From Bacteroidota bacterium (GTDB lineage: Bacteria > Bacteroidota > Bacteroidia > Sphingobacteriales > Sphingobacteriaceae), in NCBI GenBank assembly GCA_026224775.1, contig JAMFRP010000028.1, positions 1 through 40,174 of the forward strand: 40,174 nucleotides of DNA, given 5' to 3'. Shown here in pieces: positions 1 to 7,865 of the stretch. Position 1 is the stretch's first letter. Each line of letters opens with the position of its first letter. Below the pieces are notes generated by a model. It searched no databases. It saw nothing but the letters and a program-made list of their open reading frames with translations, and was not told the DNA's origin. The position numbers were made by a program, and so were the translations under genes.

Positions 1-81
1 GGTCTTTGCAATGCTTAAAGGCCCGAAAGCCTGGCACAAGACCGCGACCACAATAAATATGATTTTTTTATTTTTTTTCAT
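1..81 (-). CDS. Secreted protein, N-terminal fragment (runs off window)
   Basis: Reading the minus strand from ATG at 81-79 gives a continuous frame to the window edge that begins MKKNKKIIFIVVAVLCQAFG. This is a textbook signal peptide: a lysine-rich n-region, a hydrophobic core and small residues before a likely cleavage site. Only 27 residues are visible, so the mature protein cannot be identified. Base composition is less AT-rich than the next 12 kb, which suggests it belongs to the chromosome flanking the island and not to the island itself (inference). Confidence 0.55.
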   Translation of the reverse strand, partial: MKKNKKIIFIVVAVLCQAFGPLSIAKT

Positions 82-126
82 CTTAATTTAGTTCGCGGTA
101 GGTGTTATCACTACACTCCTAAATTA

Positions 127-184
127 GAAAGATTATTTTGAAAGCCTATAGATTTTCATCTATAGGCTTTCAAAATAATCTTTC
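127..184. repeat. Perfect 27-bp inverted repeat (long hairpin)
   Basis: Positions 127-153 are the exact reverse complement of 158-184, leaving a 4-nt loop (TTTC). The core of each arm is AAGCCTATAGAT/ATCTATAGGCTT. A second short hairpin follows directly: CCCATCC at 184-190 pairs with GGATGGG at 200-206. There is no long U-tract on either strand, so a simple rho-independent terminator is possible but not typical. It sits at the presumed left boundary of the island, so it could be a chromosomal terminator or an element end. Confidence 0.8.
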
Positions 185-201
185 CCATCCCGTTCCCATG
201 G

Positions 202-345
202 ATGGGTTTAAATGTGGACCAAACACCTCAATTATCGAACCTTTTCGTTGAAGATTTCCTTAAGATTATTGATTTTATAAATTCAAGTCCGTCGATACTA
301 ACCGAATTAGGCACGGATCAATACATCAATCTTGACAAACTTTAA
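202..345 (+). CDS. Possible small protein, 47 aa
   Basis: An ATG frame at 202 encodes 47 residues (MGLNVDQTPQLSNLFVEDFL..., ending INLDKL) before TAA at 343-345. The amino-acid mix is balanced and the middle looks like an amphipathic helix (FVEDFLKIIDFINSS), unlike random AT-rich translation. No family is recognised. It could be a real small gene or the surviving 3' end of a gene cut when the island inserted, because the frame stays open upstream to about 166. Similarity of the first or last residues to a longer family would separate these. Confidence is low. Confidence 0.3.
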   Translation: MGLNVDQTPQLSNLFVEDFLKIIDFINSSPSILTELGTDQYINLDKL

Positions 346-398
346 ATATATACACAACAAGTATCGAACAAAGTTAAAGGAACTTTAAATAATAGCAC

Positions 399-962
399 AT
401 GATAACCAAATGTAAGTTACCTAAATCAATAAAGATTGATAAAGCAAAGGAGATATGTAAGTTGTATAGTGAGGGGGAGTATACTATAGCTACATGTTGT
501 GAGGTAGTAGGGGTAAAGTATGAAACTTTTAAGCAATGGGCGCAGCCCAACCTTTCAGAGGAAGATATTGCATTATCCAATTTTCGTCGTGGGTTTGTCC
601 CCGATGTCCACTCACTATATAAAAGAGCTTTAGCGAACAAAGAGGTAAACTACAAGGCATTGCTTAGAAATGCCGCCAGAGAGGGGCTATTGAAGCGAGC
701 AAGTGGTATTAAGTACGTGGAGACAAGTACTCAGGCATATATTGATGAATTTGGTAATTCAAGAGGAGCAGTCATAAGTAAAATTGAAAAATATTTACCT
801 CCTGATACTACTATTTTAATATTTCTTGCAAACTTTCTCAGTCTTTTTGACCCAAAGGATGAAAGCAACAGAGGATTTATCGATGATTTTAGAAATAAAT
901 TTAAACACTTGACAAACGAACAGTTATATGAAAAGCGATTGGAGTTGGAATCAATTAAATGA
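399..962 (+). CDS. HTH protein, terminase small subunit-like
   Basis: This 187-aa protein has an N-terminal helix-turn-helix at about residues 16-50 (KAKEICKLYSEGEYTIATCC, then a recognition helix around VKYETFKQWA). That pattern resembles the DNA-binding domains of phage terminase small subunits and related transcription factors. The rest is charged and alpha-helical, with a hydrophobic patch near 138-150. No large terminase or capsid gene is nearby, so a packaging role is unlikely; a DNA-binding regulator or a mobile-element accessory protein fits better (inference). It starts an array of plus-strand island genes and is separated from the next by 125 bp. A small palindrome (TTAAAGGAACTTTAA, 374-388) lies just upstream and could be an operator. 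Confidence 0.6.
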   Translation: MITKCKLPKSIKIDKAKEICKLYSEGEYTIATCCEVVGVKYETFKQWAQPNLSEEDIALSNFRRGFVPDVHSLYKRALANKEVNYKALLRNAAREGLLKRASGIKYVETSTQAYIDEFGNSRGAVISKIEKYLPPDTTILIFLANFLSLFDPKDESNRGFIDDFRNKFKHLTNEQLYEKRLELESIK

Positions 963-1087
963 ACAAAGTTTCAAGATCAAAGAACATCGTTACTTTCCTT
1001 TGAAAGTTGGTTGAATCAGCACTGCAAATGAGAATAGTTGCTGGAAACAGCTCACCTTTTGTTTATATTGCATAGTAAGAACTGCTA

Positions 1088-1954
1088 ATGCAAGAACATA
1101 GTAATCATCATTTCGTGTCTCAATGTCATCTTAAGGAATTTTTCAATAATGAAGAAGGCCACATCTATCTTTATGATAAGCAGCGCAATAACCACTATAA
1201 AAATTCAGGAACAAAGCGAATTTTTAGTGAGAAAGATTTGAATGCCAAATTACTCGACGACAAAGTCGACCGACGTACAATGGAAATTGAATTACAGGTA
1301 TTATTTGAAGACGATTTTGCGAAACATCTTGCAATCGTAAAACAATTTCATAAAGATCATCAAGCTATAGAAGAGGCGTATTGGGAAATGAATCATTTAG
1401 GGCTGATGGCATTGGTCGGCGAATATCGAAATCCTGCTTATAAATCTGGACTTGATGCGGCACTTGATTCTCTAAAACTAAATTTTACCGGTTCTGCCGA
1501 ACCAGATCTTAAAATAAAATATCAGAATCTTCATGGATATATCGATGTCGCATCCAAATTGCTGGCAGATATGGACCCAATCACTTATGCAATAGTATCG
1601 ATTGAGACAGATGAACATTTTATTTTACCAGACACGTCTGCTTTTCTCGTTAGAGAGCATCTCAATGTCGGGCATGTAATGCAATTCGGACTACCTCTTA
1701 CTGATAAGCTATTTCTCTTAGGCAGATCATCTCGGATGGGAAATTATCCAACAACATTAGTCCGCATTACGAAACAAGAAAGCCAATTGTTATTACAAAT
1801 AAACTCTGACTTAATAAACTTTGCTTATAAAACGGTGGCATGTAGAGATAAAGTTTTTTTATATAAGACTATAGAAAAGATGAGACAAGTGCGGTATTTA
1901 GGGCAGTATTTCCATCAATCGACTATTGGTAAACCTAAACATAGTCACAAATAA
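1088..1954 (+). CDS. DUF4238 family protein
   Basis: This 288-aa soluble protein begins HSNHHFVSQCHLKEFFN, the hallmark opening of DUF4238 proteins (usually a His-His-Phe/Tyr-Val-Pro-Gln-x-Tyr/His-Leu-x-x-Phe motif), followed by an aromatic strand (IYLYDKQ) and a conserved KDL segment around residue 50. No signal peptide or TM helix is visible. The biochemical activity of the family is not known to me. The stop codon is 2 bp from the start of the next gene, so the two are almost certainly co-translated, which ties this protein functionally to the caspase/CHAT-like protein downstream. A sensor or regulator of that protease is a reasonable guess, but it is inference only. Confidence 0.75.
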   Translation: MQEHSNHHFVSQCHLKEFFNNEEGHIYLYDKQRNNHYKNSGTKRIFSEKDLNAKLLDDKVDRRTMEIELQVLFEDDFAKHLAIVKQFHKDHQAIEEAYWEMNHLGLMALVGEYRNPAYKSGLDAALDSLKLNFTGSAEPDLKIKYQNLHGYIDVASKLLADMDPITYAIVSIETDEHFILPDTSAFLVREHLNVGHVMQFGLPLTDKLFLLGRSSRMGNYPTTLVRITKQESQLLLQINSDLINFAYKTVACRDKVFLYKTIEKMRQVRYLGQYFHQSTIGKPKHSHK

Positions 1955-1956
1955 TT

Positions 1957-2754
1957 ATGTCATTTCTACTAAAATATAATGGAGTAGTGGTAATCCAATC
2001 TTTATTTGATAATGATAAGCCAACAGGTAAGGAATTATTTGACGATGTCATATCTCGACGATGTTCGCAAACAGATAAGGCGGGTTACTTTTATAGTCCT
2101 ACAACGAAGGCTGATTTTCTAAGGGATATGGAAGAAATTTGTGCTAATGTGCTATACGATGATTTATTTCCTATAATCCATTTTGAAATACATGGCAACC
2201 CAAACGGGTTAGTATTAAAAAGCAACGAAATGGTAACATGGGATGAATTGCAGCATTATTGTCGAATTATAAATATACACGTAAAAAATCAATTGATTAT
2301 AACTCTTGCTACTTGTTATGGTAGTTGGATTTGGAAAATGATCAATGTGGTACTACCAGCTCCTTATTGGGGTTATATTGGTCCGAAAAAAGAAATTGAA
2401 GAAGGGACGTTGATGGAGGATTTTCAAAATTTTTATGATTTATTATTAACCCAAAAAAGTTGGGATGCTGCGTTAAAAGAGCTGGTAGACAATGGCAATC
2501 GAGATAAGTATGAATATCTGCATTGTAAGGGCATATTTGAATATCATATTGAAAATAAATTGGCCGATATACCTATGGACAAAAAGTCTACTTATGAGAG
2601 ACTTATAAATATAACTACAGAAGCATTGCCCGGCATGAATGTTGACGAAATAAAAAAACGCCTAAATGAGAGCATTGACAAATTTGATCGCAAGAAATTC
2701 ATCGCACAGATGAAGAAAAAATTTCTTATGGAAGAAAGAGGAAAAGATGCTTAA
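1957..2754 (+). CDS. Caspase/CHAT-like cysteine protease
   Basis: This 265-aa protein has the organisation of a CHAT/caspase-fold protease. A hydrophobic strand leads to the candidate catalytic histidine (HFEIHG, His79-Gly80). A GLVL strand and a TWDEL helix (residues 84-100) follow. A second hydrophobic strand ends in the candidate catalytic cysteine (LIITLATCYGSW, Cys120). After it come a WGYIG strand and a helical segment containing FYDLLL and AALKEL (138-175), the usual C-terminal half of CHAT domains. The remaining ~80 residues are charged and helical. Proteases of this clan act as effectors in several bacterial immune and cell-death systems. The family assignment rests on motif order and spacing, not a search. 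The 2-bp gap to the DUF4238 gene indicates a two-gene module. Confidence 0.65.
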   Translation: MSFLLKYNGVVVIQSLFDNDKPTGKELFDDVISRRCSQTDKAGYFYSPTTKADFLRDMEEICANVLYDDLFPIIHFEIHGNPNGLVLKSNEMVTWDELQHYCRIINIHVKNQLIITLATCYGSWIWKMINVVLPAPYWGYIGPKKEIEEGTLMEDFQNFYDLLLTQKSWDAALKELVDNGNRDKYEYLHCKGIFEYHIENKLADIPMDKKSTYERLINITTEALPGMNVDEIKKRLNESIDKFDRKKFIAQMKKKFLMEERGKDA

Positions 2755-2821
2755 CCTTTGAACTATTCAAGCTTTCCTTGATTAAACTTTGTAAGAATTT
2801 TGAAAATAACTATATTTATCA

Positions 2822-3307
2822 ATGCAAAATACTGATAATAAGATATTTACAATTGGGCACGGTAATAGGGGCATTGATATTTTTCTCAATTTATTGGTTG
2901 AGAATGACATACAATTATTAATCGATGTTAGAACTACGCCTTATTCCCGCTTTCATCCTCAGTTCCGACAATCAAATTTAAAAGTCAATTTAGAGCATAG
3001 TGAAATTGCTTATTTATGGTTAGGGAACGAGTTGGGCGGAAGACCAAAAGACCCCGCACTTTATTTTAATAGCGAAGTAAATTATTCAGCCATCAAAGAA
3101 ACAGAATTATTTAAATCCGGAATTCAAGAAGTTCTGACATTAGCTGCTACAGGGATTAAAGTAACTTTAATGTGCTCGGAATCCGATCCCAATGAATGCC
3201 ACCGAAAACACCTCATAGCAGATGAACTAATTAATAAAGGTTTTCAGATAATACATATTGACAAAATTGGAAAGTTGGAAATCCATATAAATAGTAAATT
3301 ATTTTAA
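2822..3307 (+). CDS. DUF488 domain-containing protein
   Basis: This 161-aa protein carries the conserved DUF488 motifs. IFTIGHGNRGIDIFLNLL at 8-25 is the phosphate-loop-like opening. LLIDVRTTPYSRFHPQF at 32-48 carries the DVR signature. A GxxLGG-type segment (NELGGRP) covers 69-75, and VTLMCSESDPNECHRKHLIA at 114-132 has the paired cysteines Cys118 and Cys126 followed by HR. The length matches single-domain members. The molecular function of DUF488 is unresolved, although conserved Cys and Arg residues suggest a catalytic or metal-binding role. It is often found on mobile and defence islands (general knowledge). It follows the protease gene by 67 bp on the same strand and may share its transcript. 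Confidence 0.85.
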   Translation: MQNTDNKIFTIGHGNRGIDIFLNLLVENDIQLLIDVRTTPYSRFHPQFRQSNLKVNLEHSEIAYLWLGNELGGRPKDPALYFNSEVNYSAIKETELFKSGIQEVLTLAATGIKVTLMCSESDPNECHRKHLIADELINKGFQIIHIDKIGKLEIHINSKLF

Positions 3308-3402
3308 AAAGGCATTTTAATCAATTGAGATTTTTATTAAATTCGTTATAAGCCTATAAGTCCGCCAATATCTAAGTTGTTTCTTAAAATAACATTAAGC
3401 CA

Positions 3403-4392
3403 ATGAAGCCTCGTATATCTGTAGATGATTTCAGTCATGAAGTTGAGTGCACATACAAGGAGGAACGATTTAAGGTTCGTGACAATGGGGCAATATTTAG
3501 ATGTTCTCGAGATGGTAAACGCTTACGTCCAAACGACAATCAATGGACGTTCGGGAATGCTAACGAACACACTGGATATATGGATATCACTTCCCTTCCC
3601 GTTCATCGTATAATTGCGACGGCATATCATGGCATATCCCCAACTCCAAAACATGTCGTTGACCACATAGATACTAACAAACGCAATAATAGGCCTGAAA
3701 ACCTTCGATGGGTTACAAGACTGGAAAATATATTGTTAAATCCAATTACGGCGAGGCGCATAACAATACTTTGCGGGAGTATCGAAGCATTTCTTGCTGA
3801 GCCGTCAAAATTTCAAGATAAATTTAATGATCCGAACTTTTCATGGATGGGTACTGTTAGTCTTTCAGAGGCAAAAGCAAGTTTAGATCGAATGTTAACT
3901 TGGGCAAAAAGCGATATACAATCTTCAGGCAATGCTTTAGGCGATTGGATATTTACCAGAGGCATTATGCAAAGCCAGCAAGCACCGGAACAAGAATACT
4001 CTAATGTAATAAAGGCAAAAACTCTTAATGCCGCCCAACGTGATTGGCGAACTCCATCTGAATTTTTATGCTGTCCCAAAGAATATATTGGCGACCCACT
4101 CATTGCATATGCTGAAAATTTAATGCCAGGATTGCCATTTTGCCAAAATGATCTTTATTCATCTGTAGTATCAAAAAGTACACTGACCGAAGGCGGCAAA
4201 TCTCTTTTAGTAATATCTTATAATGAGGGTGGGATAAAAGAATGGAGCCTTGCTCAAATTACTTTTGAAGACAATCTGTTTATTCATACCAGCCTTCACA
4301 ATTTCTTTTCGCAGGATGGTGTTGAGAAACAATACACACTTGCTCAAGGTCATGAATGGTTAGGCGGTGATTCAATAGATGACTATTCCTAA
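3403..4392 (+). CDS. HNH endonuclease-containing protein
   Basis: This 329-aa protein has a central HNH nuclease core. PVHRIIATAYHG (about 66-77) supplies the first histidine region, and VVDHIDTNKRNNRPENLRWV (85-104) supplies the DHID...N...NLRWV motif typical of phage-type HNH_3 homing-like nucleases. An N-terminal segment with DNGAIFR and GYMDI strands resembles NUMOD DNA-recognition modules. The C-terminal ~200 residues, with repeated Trp/Pro/Cys motifs (WRTPSEFLCCP, IKEWSLAQITFE, GHEWLGG), form a second domain that I recognise only as a recurrent partner of HNH in Bacteroidota. It is probably a DNA endonuclease, either a mobile-element nuclease or a defence effector. It is the last plus-strand gene of the left cluster. 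Confidence 0.8.
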   Translation: MKPRISVDDFSHEVECTYKEERFKVRDNGAIFRCSRDGKRLRPNDNQWTFGNANEHTGYMDITSLPVHRIIATAYHGISPTPKHVVDHIDTNKRNNRPENLRWVTRLENILLNPITARRITILCGSIEAFLAEPSKFQDKFNDPNFSWMGTVSLSEAKASLDRMLTWAKSDIQSSGNALGDWIFTRGIMQSQQAPEQEYSNVIKAKTLNAAQRDWRTPSEFLCCPKEYIGDPLIAYAENLMPGLPFCQNDLYSSVVSKSTLTEGGKSLLVISYNEGGIKEWSLAQITFEDNLFIHTSLHNFFSQDGVEKQYTLAQGHEWLGGDSIDDYS

Positions 4393-4570
4393 GTTGTGTG
4401 TGAATTATGGATGTCAGATATATCGTCAATTGATAAGTCAATAATCCATAATAAAATGCTATCAGATCTTTCAAACACGTATTGCAAGTTCTTTATTTAA
4501 CATTTCCGTCCTTAAATTTATCCCTGATTTGATTAAATGGTCTTTCGATCCTAATATTCGTTTATTAAGT

Positions 4571-5189
4571 TTATTTGATAGATAAATAATTTTTTAACAT
4601 TGTAGTAATTTTGGTAAGGGTGTTGTTCATTGCCGCACTCATCTCATGAACCTTTTCTGATGCAATTTTGAGATCGAAATTGTCACCGCCAACAACTTTA
4701 TAGATTAGATATGGTTGTTGAGATGGAATTTTCGATAGTCTATCTTCGCCAATACTCATGACGTTTATCATTATCAAATAGCAGTAATTCATAAAATTTC
4801 TTATTTCTTTTATCGCTGCTTCATCCATATAAAGTCCTGCCATTGCAATATCATTTTGCAATTGTCTATCCAATTCGGTTTGGGTATCATAGGATTTACG
4901 TATTTCAATAATGCTTGATGCACCTATTAATTCATACATGTCCTCCACTATTTTTCGCCTATCCAAAAGTTTCCTATATAAAGCATTAATATGCTCAAAT
5001 TTTTTTTTTAGCAAATTCTGTTTTTTCAATCTGATAACTGATATTTCCTTTCTCAAGTTCTGATTTATAATCCTCGATTTTTTTATCAAACTGATGTTCC
5101 ATCTGTTTAAGCATCCAGTGCTTCAACAAGAATAAGACCGATGTTGATGTAACTGTACTTATTAGGATTGAGATGATAATATTAATCAT
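4571..5189 (-). pseudogene. TM/coiled-coil protein split by a 10-A tract frameshift
   Basis: Two overlapping minus-strand frames are halves of one gene. The first (from 5189) starts with a membrane anchor (MINIIISILISTVTSTSVLF) followed by a coiled coil (HQFDKKIEDYKSELEKG) and stops just after EFAKKKI. The second continues exactly where it breaks off, as KKFEHINALYRKLLDRRKIVED, down to KNYLSIK at 4571. The break is a run of ten T on the plus strand (5000-5009, ten A in the mRNA); nine A would join the frames into one 205-aa protein. The joined form matches a common Bacteroidota architecture of TM anchor, LExYKxxLE coiled coil and helical domain. Alternatives are a sequencing error, a decayed gene, phase variation, or rescue by RNA-polymerase slippage on the A tract. 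Confidence 0.7.
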
Positions 5190-5269
5190 TTGTACGATGT
5201 TATTAACTTGTCATAAAACGGAAACTCCCGATTGATAGAAGTAAATCAAATTGACCAGTTCATGCATTA

Positions 5270-5917
5270 TTATTGCTTATATTCACCCTTTAAAAAGGCA
5301 AATAGTGCACCCAAAACATAAAGTAAAAGCAAACAAAAATCTATTAATAGGTAAATAATCGTAATTCTTGTTGTAGCTACAAAAAATACTTTTAAGAAAT
5401 TTTCTAAATTTTCTTTATTAAAATCTTTTAACGAATTAATACAGGTAAAATTTAATGGATTAAAAATCTCTAGGCTATCAAAAAGTAGATATAATGAAAT
5501 TAGCACTATTACTATAGTTGCAATTAGTAAATTCTTGCCTGTAACGAATGTAAACTGCCTAATAAAGTTTTTTATTTTAGTATTATTTAAGGCATCTTTA
5601 TTGCTTTTTACTAATGGGTCACCCTCTTTGGGGAGTAAGGCAAATCTTTGATATAAAACTATAATTAGATTTGTAAATAAACCAATAAAAATAGCGAGTG
5701 CAGCCATTACATAACCTATAAAATCCTTATTAAAACCTTGTTTTAAAAAAAGGCATATTATAATTGTTGGAAAAGCGAGTATAAATCTTTTAATATAAGG
5801 ATACCATTTTCTGCTTTTTTCATCATCATCCCCAGTACTTAAAATTCCAGTAAATTCCCACTTGGTACCCTCACGTAACAAAACTCTTATATTATGGGAA
5901 ATGTTTAAATACCGCAT
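5270..5917 (-). CDS. Four-TM membrane protein, partner of upstream gene
   Basis: This 215-aa protein has about four hydrophobic helices: roughly 44-60 (RFILAFPTIIICLFL), 66-90 (FIGYVMAALAIFIGLFTNLI), 128-148 (NLLIATIVIVLISLYLLF) and 172-206 (a long segment containing IIYLLIDFCLLLLYVLGALF). The first ~40 residues and the 90-125 loop are polar and probably cytoplasmic. No family is recognised. It begins 5 bp after the end of the preceding minus-strand gene, so the two form an operon. A soluble protein followed by a small multi-helix membrane protein recalls toxin/effector pairs such as phage lambda RexA-RexB, where the membrane partner depolarises the cell. That comparison is by layout only, not by sequence. 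Confidence 0.65.
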   Translation of the reverse strand: MRYLNISHNIRVLLREGTKWEFTGILSTGDDDEKSRKWYPYIKRFILAFPTIIICLFLKQGFNKDFIGYVMAALAIFIGLFTNLIIVLYQRFALLPKEGDPLVKSNKDALNNTKIKNFIRQFTFVTGKNLLIATIVIVLISLYLLFDSLEIFNPLNFTCINSLKDFNKENLENFLKVFFVATTRITIIYLLIDFCLLLLYVLGALFAFLKGEYKQ

Positions 5918-5922
5918 TTACA

Positions 5923-6930
5923 TTAGTTATTAATATGCTTTAATTCGGGGTATATTTCAGGTTTAATTTCTGATAATAGATTTATTGCAAACTCATGTAG
6001 ACTATCCCAATCGGGGCTTCCGTCTGGTTGCAAATTAATTCTATCTCTTAAATAAATTGTGGGTTTTATTTCACCATCACTGTCCAACTCGAATGAACTT
6101 TGGTGGACACCATCCGACAGCCGACCAATTTTACGTTTAAAATTTTCTAAACTTATTGATTCCTTAGACTTGGGACGCAATAAACCAAATTTATTAAAAA
6201 TCTTTTTAAAGGCATCAAGTTTATCTAAACTTACATCTTCATTTTTAGGTTTAATGCTAATTTCAACCGTAAACCTTTCAGTGTTAATCGAATCTCTATC
6301 TTCAATTTCTGCTAATACTATATCTTGAAAAAAAGTCATTTCTTTAACCACACTTACACTACGAAATTCGTCTTGCAATCTTTTCGGGCAGAATGTTGTA
6401 AATTCCGGAAAATAAAATTTCTCGCTTTTGATTAATTCTGTTAGCCACTTGTGAAAAGTTTCATTAACAGTATCGTCCGTATAACTTTGTACCATCAGTA
6501 TACCTTTGTGACTTTTAAGTGGTGAATAAAAAAGAAAGTAATAATAATCTAAAACAATTTTGTTCGAATCTAAAGTCGAATGTGCACTTGAAGGACTTGC
6601 TATATCGCCAATTGATCTATTTTGTCCATAACGTCCCCCTTTCAAAGTGCCATGAATAAATCTCTCTGTAGCATTACTTTTGATAGATAGATTAGGTTTT
6701 CCATTGATCACCTCCAATCCTAAACCTTTTTTCTTCGCAGGATTTAAATAAAAATCGTCAGATACTGTTGTTAACAAATCTTTAAAAAAGCTTGTAAAGC
6801 CGTTGTCTGGTGTATAAGTTTCGTCCGCTTTATATTTACTTTCAAAAAGTTCTTCAAATGTATTTGTAGTCTTTTTGGATTTAGGATTTAAGTAAACTTT
6901 GAAGATTTCGAGTTTTGGTTCGTGTGCCAT
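5923..6930 (-). CDS. Unknown soluble protein, candidate sensor of TM partner
   Basis: This 335-aa soluble protein has no signal peptide or TM helix. It starts MAHEPKLEIFKVYLNPKSKK and has alternating strands and helices throughout. Notable segments are a Gly/Arg-rich loop (HGTLKGGRYGQNRSIGD, about 93-109), a YYYFLFYSPLKSHKGILMVQ strand region, and a conserved-looking FTVEISIKPKNEDVSLDKLD segment. No family was recognised with confidence. The gene is first of a two-gene minus-strand operon with the 4-TM protein, 5 bp apart, and faces away from the resolvase gene across a 225-bp intergenic region that should contain both promoters. In a defence island this arrangement suggests a cytosolic sensor controlling a membrane effector (inference). 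Confidence 0.6.
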   Translation of the reverse strand: MAHEPKLEIFKVYLNPKSKKTTNTFEELFESKYKADETYTPDNGFTSFFKDLLTTVSDDFYLNPAKKKGLGLEVINGKPNLSIKSNATERFIHGTLKGGRYGQNRSIGDIASPSSAHSTLDSNKIVLDYYYFLFYSPLKSHKGILMVQSYTDDTVNETFHKWLTELIKSEKFYFPEFTTFCPKRLQDEFRSVSVVKEMTFFQDIVLAEIEDRDSINTERFTVEISIKPKNEDVSLDKLDAFKKIFNKFGLLRPKSKESISLENFKRKIGRLSDGVHQSSFELDSDGEIKPTIYLRDRINLQPDGSPDWDSLHEFAINLLSEIKPEIYPELKHINN

Positions 6931-7140
6931 GCTTTAGGATTAGGTTTAAAATAAAAAGGTTTTTAAACAGGTATTATTTATTAAAACTACTTTAGAAAAT
7001 AAATGTACGAAATATAAATATATCAAATCCCAATTTTAAACTATACCTTTTTTTGTGAGAACATTACCTTCAAAAAACACACCAAAACCTTGTATATATA
7101 AACAATTATTCATATATTTAAAATAGTGATATACTAATCC

Positions 7141-7148
7141 TAATTTTG
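7141..7148 (+). promoter_or_regulatory. Candidate -7 box before resolvase gene
   Basis: TAATTTTG matches the Bacteroidota -7 consensus TAnnTTTG exactly and lies 7 bp before the ATG at 7156. A good TTG -33 element is not obvious (TTTA at the expected spacing). If used, the transcript would be nearly leaderless. The surrounding sequence is very AT-rich, so a chance match is possible. Confidence 0.3.
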
Positions 7149-7155
7149 TGAAAAA

Positions 7156-7755
7156 ATGAAAGTTTTATATGTTCGAGTTTCATCAATCGATCAAAATACA
7201 GACAGGCAAAAAGTGAATGAGAAAGACTTCGATTTTATTATCGAAGATAAATGTTCGGGCGCAATCCCATTCCTTGAAAGAGATGGCGGTAAGAAGATCC
7301 TAAATCTGTTAAAGAAAAATGATATAGATAGCTTATCGGTAATTTCAATTGATAGATTGGGTAGGGATTTAAAGGACATTTTAAATACCATAGAACTTTT
7401 TACAAAACGATTAATTCCCATTACATTTTTATCTCAGAGTTTAACCACGCTTTTAGAAGGAAAAGAAAACACTGTCTGTACCCTTATGATAAATATACTT
7501 GGGTCAGTGGCTCAAATGGAAAGAGCACAAATAAGGGAACGTCAATTAGAGGGTATTGCAGTGGCAAAGGCAAAAGGAGCTTATTTGGGTAGAAGAATTG
7601 GAACTAAAGAGGATACTTTAGCATTCCTTTCTAAGGAATCTAATAAAAAAGCTTTGAAATATATCAGAGCTGGTCATCCATTAAACGAGGTTGCTAAACT
7701 TACAGGTCTTCATCCCAATACCATCACCAAAGTAAAAAAACTCGGCTTGGCTTAA
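7156..7755 (+). CDS. Small serine recombinase (resolvase/invertase family)
   Basis: This 199-aa protein is a Hin/Tn3-resolvase-type enzyme that cuts and rejoins DNA through a phosphoserine link. The N-terminal catalytic domain has YVRVSSIDQNTDRQ with the nucleophile Ser9. It also has SIDRLGRDLKDIL (the conserved arginine pair), and the long E-helix containing SVAQMERAQIRERQLEGI and AKAKGAYLGR leading into the DNA-binding arm. A C-terminal HTH (PLNEVAKLTGLHPNTITKVK, about 175-194) completes the fold at normal family length. It is separate from the large recombinase that probably moves the island. It may resolve plasmid or transposon intermediates or invert a local segment; no obvious pair of invertible sites was found. 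Confidence 0.92.
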   Translation: MKVLYVRVSSIDQNTDRQKVNEKDFDFIIEDKCSGAIPFLERDGGKKILNLLKKNDIDSLSVISIDRLGRDLKDILNTIELFTKRLIPITFLSQSLTTLLEGKENTVCTLMINILGSVAQMERAQIRERQLEGIAVAKAKGAYLGRRIGTKEDTLAFLSKESNKKALKYIRAGHPLNEVAKLTGLHPNTITKVKKLGLA

Positions 7756-7865
7756 CGTTACTTTAAACATTAATTAGTATTAAATTATATTTGTCAAAAA
7801 ACACGCTATATGAATAAATAAAAGAACTTATAAATTTATATAAACACATACTGTTTACAGTCATT

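Noticed and set aside
399..962. Prophage interpretation based on the terminase-like HTH protein
   Set aside because: No large terminase, portal, capsid, tail or lysis genes are present in the island.
5270..6930. Assignment of the soluble/4-TM pair to Kiwa
   Set aside because: Gene order is reversed relative to kwaA-kwaB and I see no recognisable KwaB/DUF4868 motif; only the general layout is shared.
7156..7755. Invertible promoter controlled by the small serine recombinase
   Set aside because: I could not find a convincing pair of matching inverted sites flanking a promoter nearby; the 7866-7977 palindrome is too compact to be an invertible segment.
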